Notes: generated by a model not told the origin, from the sequence alone. A stretch of 64,000 nucleotides of DNA from Alicyclobacillus sp. SO9 (GCF_016406125.1 NZ_CP066339.1:3844001-3908000), one strand, 5' to 3'. Positions 8,504-17,539 are shown, counted from the first letter of the stretch. Made by a program: numbers and translations.

Positions 8504-8673
8504 AGAACATCACCTCACCAAATAAGACGGTTCGAATAGCCGAGATGTTAATCATTCGTTACTGCGCTGCCCGTAAACGTAACAACACCAGCTCACAGAC
8601 CGATGCATTTTCATGCACTTGTCTACTGAGCACCCGACTCGCGTTGCCCCCATTGGCTGAGTGAAAGTAGCTG

Positions 8674-9471
8674 TTAAAATCTCTTCACGAGCATCTCAAA
8701 TGTGCAGTACTCTTGAAATCCCAGTCGTCGCAGAATGGGTTCCGATGTACCGGCACGGGCTTGAACGGTGAAAAGTTCACACCCAGCTTCTCTGGCTTTA
8801 GTGAATCGATATCGCAACAAGGCATGATAAACACCTTGATTTCGACATTCAGGTAAAACAGCCGAGCCAATCAAATACATGGTACGACCATCAGAACTAA
8901 TTCGAAATGTCCCGTTACCAACAGCTTTTCCTTCACGGTTTCGAGCAAGAATGTACCCACCACGTCGACCTGGCAACGATACGTAAGACTTACGTTCCCG
9001 CACGGCAGCTTCGACAGACGCCGAATCCATGCCCCAAACAATTGCATTAACTGACACATGATCACGAAGCTGTGACTCGCTGATACACTCTTCCACTGTC
9101 CATTGTAGAGGTTGCGGAAAAGATGCGTCATTCACGGAAGCAGCCAACCCGATGTACACATCTTCACGTGTAAATCCTAAGGATTGCAATCGAGTGGACA
9201 AGTCATGGGGTTGTGTTTTTGGACCAATCCACCAGGAGAAACTTTTCCCCTTAGACTTATATAAGTCAATTACCTCGTTTATCTGGTCGTCTACAGTGGA
9301 AGAGAAGACAGAACGGACAACCTTGTTTGCAAATACACTTGAAGAGCGATCGGAAATGCGCAAAATAAGTTCATCGTTTCGAATTTCGTGCAGCCCAGGA
9401 ATGCGCAGTGTTGGCTCAAAATCATACTGTTCTGCTTCAATAGCAAGAACGATATCGTCAAAATCCAACAA
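8674..9471 (-). CDS. GNAT-family N-acetyltransferase
   Basis: This 265-aa protein has a C-terminal GNAT fold: motif A region GSAVLPECRNQGVYHALLRYRFTKAREAGCELFTVQA, followed by EPILRRLGFQEYCTFEMLVK, the usual last strands. The acetyl-CoA loop is R-N-Q-G-V rather than the classical RGxGxG/A, still compatible with binding. The N-terminal 130 residues form a second, weakly conserved domain, as in two-domain GNATs. TTG start with GGGTGAT upstream. It acetylates an unknown small molecule or amine. No operon partner is seen. Confidence 0.8.
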   Translation of the reverse strand: MLDFDDIVLAIEAEQYDFEPTLRIPGLHEIRNDELILRISDRSSSVFANKVVRSVFSSTVDDQINEVIDLYKSKGKSFSWWIGPKTQPHDLSTRLQSLGFTREDVYIGLAASVNDASFPQPLQWTVEECISESQLRDHVSVNAIVWGMDSASVEAAVRERKSYVSLPGRRGGYILARNREGKAVGNGTFRISSDGRTMYLIGSAVLPECRNQGVYHALLRYRFTKAREAGCELFTVQARAGTSEPILRRLGFQEYCTFEMLVKRF

Positions 9472-9600
9472 TAATCACCCAAACTTTTATCGATTTCTTC
9501 TGTAGCTTATCTTCCTATTACTTACATTGGTTCATAATATTACGGACGTATGAATATGCAGTAAGAACAAAATATCCGGCGTAGGTAAGTCTGTGGCAAC

Positions 9601-9828
9601 TCAATCATCTAAGAGTTTTTCAGGACTATCTACCCACATACGGACCACCGCCCCGCATTTTGTACATACAGATAATTTTAGGGGCAGTCTGTGGCCAAAT
9701 GTTCCTGTGTGACTTGCTTTTGCATTCACTGCACCATATACAACACACTCAAGTGCAGCATTCTCTTTACAATGAGGACCGTTAGTGTAGTTTGGCTTAC
9801 TTTTAATATGTTCACCCTCGATTTTCAC
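9601..9828 (-). pseudogene. Decayed duplicate of the zinc-ribbon gene at 1333-1539
   Basis: The sequence is closely similar to the gene at 1333-1539 along its whole length, and the similarity extends upstream to about 9945. Two lesions stand out: the ATG of the intact copy is ATT here, and the first cysteine of the CPHC knuckle is glycine (GPHC). A GTG seven codons upstream keeps a frame open, so a 75-aa product is possible, but it would lack one zinc ligand. It is best read as a degenerating duplicate. Confidence 0.65.
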
Positions 9829-9981
9829 AACATAGAACTTAGAGTTGTCTTATCGTTTTGTTTCGTTAAACATGGGCTGATTAACCTAATTATACCATCT
9901 ATCTTGAATATTTAGGTTGGAGTTGTATTGCAGTAATCTTCCCATATGTGCAATAAGCCAGCCAATGACCCAAATGCATGC

Positions 9982-10386
9982 TCATTCAATATTTGCAGAG
10001 GCAGCGTCTAGAGCAATATGGTTTGAAAAGAAACCCTGGACGAGGTTCAATAACCCGGCTATGCCAGCAAAAGGTGCGCTGTATGCAAAATACAGCCAAA
10101 GTAAATTGACGCCGTTTGTCGGAGTTAACGAAATGAGTATGCCAACGATGAACGGAAGTGTTAAAGACAAGACGTTTTTAACGGACGAACCCGTGTCCCT
10201 CAGAACATACCTGCCAGCAACGACAAATAGTATTAAAGTAATAGCTAACATTGGTATGAAAAATGCAAGTTGTCATTTTGCATGCTGGTTAAACCTATAA
10301 ATATAGTTTGGTATTAGGAAAAGCATGAAGGTAATGATATTAATGGAAACAGTCATCAAGAACGAAATGACATTATTTTGTATCAA
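9982..10386 (-). pseudogene. Membrane protein gene interrupted by in-frame TGA
   Basis: A TTG at 10386 with AGGAAGG upstream opens a frame encoding a hydrophobic segment (VSINIITFMLFLIPNYIYRF). It meets TGA at 10274-10272, then continues in the same frame through two to three more hydrophobic helices (LAITLILFVVAGRYVL, LTLPFIVGILISL, LWLYFAYSAPFAGIAGLL) to 9982. Read through, it makes a 134-residue polytopic protein. One substitution (probably a TGG Trp or CGA Arg codon) would explain the break. The distal 89-aa part could be expressed alone from ATG 10251. No family is recognised. Confidence 0.5.
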
Positions 10387-10503
10387 AAGGACCTTCCTGT
10401 TCTATCCACAACTGGCACGACACCCGTACGGAATATAGTGATCCAAATCGCTGAGTTGACACTACGTTTTGCTACCCCAAATGTTCAACAGCGGTCCAAA
10501 TCT

Positions 10504-10791
10504 CTAACGTCTGTCGAAGAGCTTCAATTGCTTCATGTAGTCAACTGCCTTCGTCTTGTTCTTTTGTTTAGACACATAGACCGCTTCGTTTTTTGCTTTA
10601 AAGTAGCTATTAAATTTGTCTTTCGAAAGACTGCCATTAGAAATAGCTGCTAAAACAGCGCAATTTGACTCGGTAGTATGTGTATAATCCGAGAACTTAC
10701 AACCCCCGGATAGTTCCATAATATCCTCAAATCCATTATCAATAAATTCTGTACTCTGCATCGCTTCGTAAATCTTGTGATTAGCTTTCAA
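10504..10791 (-). pseudogene. rsgA: C-terminal fragment of ribosome-maturation GTPase RsgA
   Basis: This 95-aa frame matches only the end of RsgA/YjeQ: FEDIMELSGGCKFSDYTHTTESNCAVLAAISNGSLSKDKFNSYFK is the post-GTPase linker plus the zinc-finger domain. The OB-fold and the whole circularly permuted GTPase domain (G4-G1-G3) are absent. The zinc motif normally reads C-x(4)-C-x-H-x(5)-C; here the second Cys is Tyr (SDYTH), so even the finger is damaged. The remnant lies beside the relic intron and is not a working rsgA. A complete gene should exist elsewhere in the genome. Confidence 0.7.
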
Positions 10792-10910
10792 TGTCTGACT
10801 CCCTTTTTATTGACTAATCCCTGGTCACGCTATTCCATGCCAAGTTTCCCTTTGCCACCCACCATCATTATACAATATTTACACAGATGCACTATGTAGA
10901 ATAAGCCCGA

Positions 10911-11318
10911 GCCCAGACTGAGAGCCTGCACCGGCTCCGCTGCGCATCTAACTGGATGTAACAGTATTTGATGTTAATAAATTCCGCTTGTGTTTTGTTA
11001 AATCTTGTTGATGCCGCTCCCCTCACTGGCTTTCTGGATTGGCCATTAGGCAGTTAGTGATCGCAATGATCCCTAACGGGTGTTGGCCCAATCCGATTGT
11101 GATCGCAATGATCCTTAATGCTCCGTGCCCGGGATATTAGTGATCGCAAAGCTCCCTAATGTGGGAGGCGGCAGAGTGGGGCGTAGTTGATAGGGATCAA
11201 CGGGATCCCTATTCTGGACGGCTACTGGGGATAGGGATCGAATCGATCACTATTCTGTGACGAGAGTTGGGATAGGGAGCAAAAGGATCCTTAACCAACT
11301 GGCGCAGCGAAGAACGAA
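10911..11318. repeat. 408-bp tandem repeat, unit 1
   Basis: The unit begins GCCCAGACTGAGAGCC and is followed directly by a near-identical copy at 11319. It contains six short imperfect inverted repeats with GATC at the inner end of most arms: 11054-11076, 11096-11119, 11136-11160, 11190-11212, 11231-11253 and 11272-11294. The first three have arms of the TTAG(T/G)GATC / GATCC(C/T)TAA type with a GCAAT or GCAAA loop. The last three have ATAGGGATC / GATCCCTAT-type arms with loops such as AACG. No coding frame was found. Confidence 0.85.
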
Positions 11319-11726
11319 GCCCAGACTGAGAGCCTGCACCAGCTCCGCTGCGCATCTAACTGGATGTAACAGTATTTGATGTTAATAGATTCCGCTTATG
11401 TTTTGTTAAATCTTGTTGATGCCGCTGCCGTCGCAGGCTGTCTGGACTGGCCATGAGGCAGTTAGTGATCGCAATGATCCCTAACGGGTGTTGGCCCAAT
11501 CCGATTGTGATCGCAAAGATCCTTAATGCTCCGTGCCCGGGACATTAGTGATCGCAAAGCTCCCTAATGTGGGAGGCGGCAGAGTGGGGCGCGGGAGATA
11601 GGGAGCAACGGGATCCCTATTCTGGACGGCTACTGGAGATAGGGATCGAATCGATCACTATTCTTTGCCGAGCGTTGGGATAGGGAGCAAAAGGATCCTT
11701 AACCAACTGGCGCAGCGAAGAACGAA
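11319..11726. repeat. 408-bp tandem repeat, unit 2
   Basis: This is the second copy, exactly 408 bp after unit 1, with scattered substitutions. The six mini-hairpins recur at 11462-11484, 11504-11527, 11544-11568, 11598-11620, 11639-11661 and 11680-11702. Differences between units fall both in arms (for example GGGATC to GGGAGC in hairpin 4) and in spacers, so the two copies have diverged since duplication. Confidence 0.85.
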
Positions 11727-11820
11727 GCCCAGACTGAGAGCCTGCACCGGCTCCGCTGCGCATCTAACTGGATGCAACAGTATTCAATGTTAATATATTC
11801 CTATTGTGTTTTGATAAATC
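11727..11820. repeat. Partial third copy of the 408-bp repeat
   Basis: The first roughly 95 bases of the unit (GCCCAGACTGAGAGCC onward to AAATCTTG) recur with several changes and then pass into intron-like sequence. The hairpin-bearing part is absent, so the array has 2.2 units. Confidence 0.75.
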
Positions 11821-12025
11821 TTGGTGACCCATCCGGCTCTCCATTTGAGATATTTCACACGGTAGTTACTTGTGTGCCACACGCACCACGTTTCGATTTT
11901 CAAGTCTTAAAGACTAGCGATGGGGGAAAAGCGCAATCACTCCAGTACAGGAGTCCTACTTTGTCAATGCGTATGCATCTCAAACTGGAACCCTTCGCCA
12001 TGTAAGGGGCGTGACACAGCTTGAC

Positions 12026-12592
12026 CTAACCATTTGCCATGACAAATTTGAACAACACAAGGTGAGCCAGTGCTGAGAAAATCACGGTCCCAACCCACCA
12101 CCATAGACCATTCACGAGTCCATGGGCAGTAACAAAGAACGCGGCGTAGATGGAGAGACCGAATTGAACCGACGCTACAACCAGCCCTGGGTTCCATCTG
12201 CGACGCTTCACTCCCTCAACGATGTGTGTGGCGCAATTCATAAGGCTGAAGATGACAATCAGTAATCCAAATCCTAAGTTCGCCACAGATAGAATTCCGA
12301 ACACCAAGAAGGCAACCCATACAAACAGGAGGTTTATCCAAAAGACCTTCACGTCAGTCAGTTTCTCCTGACCCGCAGGCAAGCCATAGACCACACGGTT
12401 CATGTAGTCCTTAAACCCACCCGGCCAAAGATGTTCCTCTGTTTGATGAAACAAATACATCGGGATGTTGATCAACGCCCAAAACATCGCTTGAGAGGGA
12501 TGATATGAGAGAAACAGCAAGATAAGGGTGACAGTGGCCATCCAAGGAGCAGCCCTGGCCCAGTGCTGATTACGTGACAACGCTTGAATCAT
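12026..12592 (-). CDS. HXXEE-domain membrane protein
   Basis: This 188-aa polytopic protein has the HXXEE signature (LFHQTEEHLWPGG, about residues 48-61), a second conserved His in NCATHIVEG and RRWNPG, which together define the HXXEE family. About five hydrophobic helices are visible. The conserved His/Glu residues sit near membrane boundaries and could bind a metal. The family's function is not established. It is divergent from the TetR gene at 12728, which is the likely regulator through the 12593-12727 intergenic region. Confidence 0.8.
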   Translation of the reverse strand: MIQALSRNQHWARAAPWMATVTLILLFLSYHPSQAMFWALINIPMYLFHQTEEHLWPGGFKDYMNRVVYGLPAGQEKLTDVKVFWINLLFVWVAFLVFGILSVANLGFGLLIVIFSLMNCATHIVEGVKRRRWNPGLVVASVQFGLSIYAAFFVTAHGLVNGLWWWVGTVIFSALAHLVLFKFVMANG

Positions 12593-12727
12593 CGCGATCC
12601 CCCCTAAAAGTGTCTGGTTTCATCTCCCGTGAACATTAGGAGACGTTTGACTCATTGATTACAAGCTTATATAGTAAGAAAGTGAGTAGTCAATATATCC
12701 CACAAATACGGGACAGAGGGCATGCGA

Positions 12728-13306
12728 ATGTATCATATCAAGCGAGACAAACGCAGTGAGCAGTCGTGCCAATGGATCATCAACGCCCTAGCTCAGTGCA
12801 TGAGGGAAAAAGATTATGATGAGATTTCTGTGGTGGAACTCGTCATGAAGGCGGGTGTGGGTAGAGCCACTTTCTACAGAAACTTTGATGGAATTGACGA
12901 TGTACTGCGTCTGGAGTGCGACAGAGCCTTCGATGCCCTCCGCGTGCAATTTGTGGATCACTATAAATCTGTTGAAAATACAGACGCCAAAACGGTGTTC
13001 ATCAAGCCCCTCCTCCGGTACTGGGACGCGCGCACAGACGTCATCGAACGGTTGATTCGGGCGAATCGAACCGACCTCATTAATGACGGGATTGCGCGAC
13101 TCATAGAGTTTGTTTTATCATCGCGGATGGATCCAGACGAACAGGCGTGGCATCGACTGGACTACTTCATTGCGAAGCGGGCTGGCGAAGCAGTGAATGT
13201 GCTCATTCACTGGGTGAAGAATCATAAGGATATCCCCGCAGATGAGTTAGCCGATTTAATCACGTTGCAGTCACAGGAATCTGTCAATCTAACACTTCGG
13301 CTCTAA
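12728..13306 (+). CDS. TetR/AcrR-family transcriptional regulator
   Basis: This protein of about 192 aa has an N-terminal helix-turn-helix (IINALAQCMREKDYDEISVVELVMKAGVGRATFYRNFDGIDDVL), the TetR DNA-binding domain, and a C-terminal ligand domain of helices. ATG 12728 is favoured over the ATG two codons earlier because GAGGG sits at a better distance. By analogy it represses its divergent neighbour, the HXXEE membrane protein. Ligand unknown. Confidence 0.85.
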   Translation: MYHIKRDKRSEQSCQWIINALAQCMREKDYDEISVVELVMKAGVGRATFYRNFDGIDDVLRLECDRAFDALRVQFVDHYKSVENTDAKTVFIKPLLRYWDARTDVIERLIRANRTDLINDGIARLIEFVLSSRMDPDEQAWHRLDYFIAKRAGEAVNVLIHWVKNHKDIPADELADLITLQSQESVNLTLRL

Positions 13307-13365
13307 GCCAACCATTTCTACTGCACAAGAAACGAGAGCGGGTATTGCAGACGTTGCCCCCCTGT

Positions 13366-13778
13366 TTAAAGCAGGCTTAAGACCTTCCATTCACCACCAT
13401 TGCGAAATCCTAAATGCTGATACACGGAACCAGCTTGGGGGTTTGTGTAGAACAAATACAGCACCTTTCCTGATTGGATTGCGTCCAAACACAGCTTATA
13501 AAGAACCTTGGATGCGTAGCCATTCCTACGGTACTGCGGAGGAGTCGCCACGCCAATGACAATTGCAATTTGAGGACGGTCGTTGACATACGCAGCAGTC
13601 GAAACCATTTTTCCCCAACACTCGCAACATAAGTACGAATTGAATCGTTTTCTACGATTTTCATTTGCTCATCGATGTACTTCTCTTTATCGTTGCCTGT
13701 GAAGCCATATTCTTCGACCTGAACGAACAGTTCGTACAGCTTGGACGCTTCTTCTCTTGTGGACAATCTCTTGACCAC
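13366..13778 (-). pseudogene. GNAT acetyltransferase gene with a frameshift
   Basis: Two frames together make one GNAT protein. The first (from 13778) gives MVKRLSTREEASKLYELF to IRTYVASVGEK; the second gives MVSTAAYVNDRPQIAIVIGVATPPQYRRNGYASKVLYKLCLDA, which contains the acetyl-CoA motif Q-Y-R-R-N-G-Y-A, and QHLGFRNGGEW. The switch lies in the homopolymer-rich stretch ATTTTTCCCC near 13606-13616. The N-terminal part also seems short. It is either a pseudogene or a sequencing error in the run. Confidence 0.7.
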
Positions 13779-13813
13779 AAGGCGATCATCGCAAAATTCA
13801 TTCGAGACGGATC

Positions 13814-13960
13814 TTAATTCCCGAACGTGACAATCTGTGTTTCCCCTTCGAGAAATGGAACAAACTTCTCAATCAATACTTTCTTCCCGACCAGCCTTAA
13901 CACACCTGATTGTTGAACGTACTTGACATACCCGCCCTGTCGTTCCGCGGTTGAGCTATT
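13814..13960 (-). pseudogene. Short orphan coding fragment of unknown family
   Basis: A frame ending at TAA 13814-13816 encodes ERQGGYVKYVQQSGVLRLVG followed by KKVLIEKFVPFLEGETQIV. Its alternating hydrophobic pattern resembles the beta-rich C-terminal domain of some transposases, but no start or upstream domain is present. I list it because the coding pattern is better than chance; the identity is a guess. The rest of 13961-14246 shows only AT-rich promoter-like DNA. Confidence 0.25.
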
Positions 13961-14246
13961 GACGATTGATAATATTGACAGTATGATGTGAACAAATGTT
14001 CAATGAATATTTGTTCATTTTAATTAAGCAAACTGGAAGAATGGCGTGAATATCCAGAAGACCATGCGTCGCTTGAGAAATCTTAGCTGAACTTCGTGTC
14101 TGCATTTATCTATATCTAGCCCAGTCGCCCCCCTGAGAGTCCTCACATTACGCAGATTATAACCATCTTAAGGAGATATCTGGGGATTCTGGTGGTGTTG
14201 CGTACTTGGAAGCGATGCTTGTCTGAATCTTTGAGGAGGGACATCA

Positions 14247-15722
14247 GTGGCAAATGAATATGTGGAATCCCGACAAAAGCTGAAGCTCTTGGCCCAAATA
14301 GGTTTGTTGATGGGGCCGTTTCTGTCGATGGTGGACAGCAATATCGTTAACGTCGCACTCCCCGATATCGCGAAGGCATTGAACAGCAACCTGACGGATG
14401 CACAATGGGTCGTGTCCGCTTACATGCTGTCCATGGCTGCCGGCTTGGCTATCAGTCCGTACTTAGCGAAGCGGTTCGGTACATTAAACGTGTATCGCGT
14501 TTGTTTACTTGGCTTCGCGTTGGGTTCCACTTTGTGTGCGCTATCGACGTCTATCGTTGTGTTGACTATTGCCCGTAGCATCCAGGGAGTGCTTGGCGCA
14601 CCATTAATCCCGTTGGCAATGAGTATGATGTTTGGTCGTGAAACCAAAACTGAGAACAAAAACATCTCGCCCATCATAGGAATGACGCTGTTTCTGGCCC
14701 CTGGACTTGGCCCTACGATTGGAGGTGTATTCCTCCATTATTTCAGCTGGCCTTCGGTGTTTTGGATTAATGTTCCGATAGGTCTGCTTGGTTTCCTCTC
14801 CATCTTTTCTGTACCCAAGTTTCCAGAAGATGAAAGCAATGCTTCCGTTCGATTCGACCCACTCGGCTTAATCTTATTGTCTGGCGGCTTGACATTAGCT
14901 GTTTTTGGAACGTCAAGAGGTCCAATTGATGGTTGGGCGTCTATTCAAAGCTGGCCGTACTGGACAGGTGGGGCTGTTCTGCTGATGCTCTACGCCCTAT
15001 GGGCATCCACAACCAAGAATCCAGCCGTAGATTTGAGGTTGATGCGCAGCAGCTATACCGCCTTAGCCATGGCTTTATGTGCATTGACCTCCGTGGTGAT
15101 GTTTTCAATTATCGTGATCATCCCTTTATTCATGGAAAACGTTCAAGGCAAAACACCACTAATTACTGGACTCACGATGTTCCCGCAAGCCATTCTTATG
15201 GGTATGGGTACGGTAATTGGAGGTAAATTCTCAAAGAGATATGGTGTTAAAACGAGTGTCATCGTCGGACTGACCTTCCTGACAATCGGTTCGGTATTGC
15301 TACTCCTAATCCAACAGGATACGCCAAGTTGGAATGTTGCGTTTCTATTGTTGTTCCGCGGCTTGGGTCTCGGACTTGTAATTCAGCAACTCTTGACTGC
15401 CATCTTGCAGGGCTTAGACATAAGAGAAAACACAGATGCCAATACCTTATTCAATATCTCTGAACGCATTGGTGGAGCTACTGGCGTTGCATTGGTAGTT
15501 ACATACCTTCAGACGAGGCTTCAGCACCGCCTAGACATTGCGAAGAATGCTGGTGATAACCTGTCTGCAATGAAACCGGCAACAGTTTCAGGCTTTCACG
15601 ATACATTCCTCTTGCTCGCCATTCTCTCTTTTGTCGGCTTGTTGGTGGCCATCGTGTTTTTAAGAAGAGATATGAAGATGGCAATTGAGCAGTCGGTGTC
15701 TAAGAGCTTTCCGACAAAATGA
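14247..15722 (+). CDS. DHA2-family (14-TM) multidrug MFS transporter
   Basis: This 491-aa major facilitator is of the EmrB/QacA type. The motifs visible are MVDSNIVNVALPDIAKAL in TM1, AQWVVSAYMLSMA in TM2, the loop after it (AKRFG), and antiporter motif C (LAPGLGPTIGGVF) in TM5. Length and hydrophobicity fit 14 helices. The GTG start has TGAGGAGGG upstream. It acts at the plasma membrane as a proton-coupled drug exporter. A TetR regulator gene follows 69 bp downstream on the same strand, so the pair is probably an autoregulated efflux unit. Confidence 0.9.
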   Translation: MANEYVESRQKLKLLAQIGLLMGPFLSMVDSNIVNVALPDIAKALNSNLTDAQWVVSAYMLSMAAGLAISPYLAKRFGTLNVYRVCLLGFALGSTLCALSTSIVVLTIARSIQGVLGAPLIPLAMSMMFGRETKTENKNISPIIGMTLFLAPGLGPTIGGVFLHYFSWPSVFWINVPIGLLGFLSIFSVPKFPEDESNASVRFDPLGLILLSGGLTLAVFGTSRGPIDGWASIQSWPYWTGGAVLLMLYALWASTTKNPAVDLRLMRSSYTALAMALCALTSVVMFSIIVIIPLFMENVQGKTPLITGLTMFPQAILMGMGTVIGGKFSKRYGVKTSVIVGLTFLTIGSVLLLLIQQDTPSWNVAFLLLFRGLGLGLVIQQLLTAILQGLDIRENTDANTLFNISERIGGATGVALVVTYLQTRLQHRLDIAKNAGDNLSAMKPATVSGFHDTFLLLAILSFVGLLVAIVFLRRDMKMAIEQSVSKSFPTK

Positions 15723-15791
15723 TGAAGAAGTAAAATAGTGTGTAGGGCAGAGTTAGGAAGACCATCAAATCTCGGTGAGACAGGTGACGTT

Positions 15792-16412
15792 TTGAATACA
15801 CGCCAGCACCAACGACAAGTACGTCGTGAACAAATACTCAATTGTAGCCTCGACATGATCATCCGTCGCGGGTTTGAGTCCATGAAGATCCGCGACATCG
15901 CTGATACACTCAACATCAGCGTCGGTTTGTTTTTTAATTACTTCGAGTCGAAGGAAGCCGTCTATGAAGAACTTGTCAGGTTCGGGCTCTCCGGACCTGG
16001 TAGCCTGTTGGAATTAAATGTTGAGGGCATCGGGCCCATTGAACTGTTCGAAAAAATGACCGCCACTATTTTCGAATCACTACAGACCAATTCCATTGCA
16101 TCAAAAATATTTTTACTCATGAGTCAAACAGTAAATTCGGATGCGGTTCCGGACAGTGTTAAGAAACTCGTTCACGACTTTGATGCCGTTTCTCCGCTAA
16201 TTCCCACGATTCGAAAAGGTCAGGAATGCGGCGAAATAAAGCTGGGTGATCCCACGGCATTGGCCGTGGCGTATTGGGGCGCGGTACAGGGAATTGCGGA
16301 GAGCTTCGCGATCCACCCCGAGATACCTTTGCCCGAAAGTGGCTGGATTGTCGATATTCTACGCGCGCATCCTTTCCAAGCAGTCGTTTCGAAGGAATTC
16401 GGGGGTTCTTGA
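15792..16412 (+). CDS. TetR-family regulator of the adjacent exporter
   Basis: The protein has about 206 aa from TTG 15792, which has AGGTGA upstream; GTG 15738 is an alternative start. The N-terminal helix-turn-helix is REQILNCSLDMIIRRGFESM followed by KIRDIADTLNISVGLFFNYF. The C-terminal half is helical and would bind an effector. Being directly downstream of the DHA2 exporter, it is likely to repress that gene and be relieved by the transported drug; this is inference from position. Confidence 0.85.
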   Translation: MNTRQHQRQVRREQILNCSLDMIIRRGFESMKIRDIADTLNISVGLFFNYFESKEAVYEELVRFGLSGPGSLLELNVEGIGPIELFEKMTATIFESLQTNSIASKIFLLMSQTVNSDAVPDSVKKLVHDFDAVSPLIPTIRKGQECGEIKLGDPTALAVAYWGAVQGIAESFAIHPEIPLPESGWIVDILRAHPFQAVVSKEFGGS

Positions 16413-16513
16413 ATCCTTGGCTTTCCCATATCCCGGCATTGTAAATCAGAACGCCCACAACATTAACGACAGTCTTGTTTGCTCTAGGATGAGATGGTGG
16501 TATGTCTACTCTC

Positions 16514-17539
16514 TTACTGACGGTCTTCTGGATTAGCTTGATCTTTCAGATTTGATACGCACCTTACGAAGTTCCCTGGCTGGTCCAAGTGAATGTATAA
16601 GCCTGTTACACTCTTCTGCAAACCAAAAGGTCCTCTGGCTAGAACCGGATGGTTTAAGGCGATATGAACATTGGATTCGTACATGAGCGTCTCCCTCCGC
16701 TCTTTTCTGGTCAGGCGCACATTGGAAGTTTCAGTCACAGCAGCAATGTCAGTCATTGGAATCGTTAGTTTGAACCGCAGACCATACCGTACACGAAGGG
16801 CAGAATCGCTGAGAATCAGGGGATTTAGCTTCATAGCTCGGTAGTCTCCCAGCAAAAACAGCCACAGATAGATGTTGCTGGCAGTCAAGACCCATGCAGC
16901 AAAATGAGACCAGTGCTGGACAAGAATATGCGTTGCAAAGCCCTCTAGCAATAAGACCTTGGACATAACAATGAGAATGATCCATGCGTTTGAGGTAGTG
17001 TGATACGAAAAAACTTTGGTACCGGATGGGGAGTACGCCTTTCTCCCCCAAGAGAACAGACTGTAGTAAATCAAGGTCAAGTCGGTGGCAATGTAGCGAA
17101 AGAATGGATTAGAACCCAAATGTACAGTCAGTGCTGATTCAAACACCTCGATGCCAGGCACATCGCTGCTGTGTCGCATTTGTCGATATGTGCTACCCAC
17201 TCGGAACAGTCGCATGAGCAGCCGGATTTCTACAATGACAAATAGGAGGTCGACTGGATAAATGAGAAGGCGGAGACCCGGGCTATGAAGGAACCAGAGC
17301 AGAGCGTGACCAAAGAAGAAGGACACATAAATCACACTCGTCCAATGTCGCTGGTTCTTCCGGACCAAGACCATGTAATATACGAAGGGAATGACTAACA
17401 TGAAATCCATAGCGACGCCAAAGTCTACAGTTTCAAGGTCGGTGCTGGTTCGATACGGAAGGTGAATAAGACAAAAGTCGCAAGCCATGATGAGCATTAC
17501 TAGAGAAAAAAACAACCATTGCCTTCTGGTTATAGTCAC
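16514..17539 (-). CDS. Eight-TM-type membrane protein with cytoplasmic C-terminal domain
   Basis: This 341-aa integral membrane protein starts at GTG 17539 with AAGGAGG 8 nt upstream. About seven to eight helices are visible up to residue 250 (for example LVMLIMACDFCLIHL, VIPFVYYMVLVR, WIILIVMSKVLLLEGFA). They are followed by a soluble tail of roughly 90 residues (LRVRYGLRFKLTIPMTDIAAV) that resembles a small PH-like beta domain. Similar Bacillus proteins are often labelled beta-carotene monooxygenase without proof. Function unknown. Confidence 0.7.
   Translation of the reverse strand: MTITRRQWLFFSLVMLIMACDFCLIHLPYRTSTDLETVDFGVAMDFMLVIPFVYYMVLVRKNQRHWTSVIYVSFFFGHALLWFLHSPGLRLLIYPVDLLFVIVEIRLLMRLFRVGSTYRQMRHSSDVPGIEVFESALTVHLGSNPFFRYIATDLTLIYYSLFSWGRKAYSPSGTKVFSYHTTSNAWIILIVMSKVLLLEGFATHILVQHWSHFAAWVLTASNIYLWLFLLGDYRAMKLNPLILSDSALRVRYGLRFKLTIPMTDIAAVTETSNVRLTRKERRETLMYESNVHIALNHPVLARGPFGLQKSVTGLYIHLDQPGNFVRCVSNLKDQANPEDRQ

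Larger units (their letters stand above)
10896..12010 (-). mobile_element. Relic group II intron invaded by tandem repeats
   Basis: The left end shares 18 identical bases (GTAGAATAAGCCCGAGCC) with the 3' end of the intron at 3263. The right part (about 11,885-12,010) is clearly similar to intron positions about 5120-5235, for example CAAACTGGAACCCTTCGCC and the ATCACTCC/GGAGTCCTACTTT hairpin, in the same order and orientation. Domains V and VI, the reverse transcriptase and about 485 bp of the 5' end are missing. Between the two homologous ends lie two 408-bp tandem repeats and a partial third. It is dead as an intron. Confidence 0.7.

Noticed and set aside
10272-10274. Selenocysteine codon (TGA) in the membrane protein
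   Set aside because: No SECIS-like hairpin was recognised after it and it lies near a hydrophobic helix of an unrecognised family; a nonsense mutation is simpler.
10911-11820. CRISPR-like array
   Set aside because: The repeat unit is 408 bp, contains several different short inverted repeats, and has no constant direct repeat with variable spacers; no cas genes are near.
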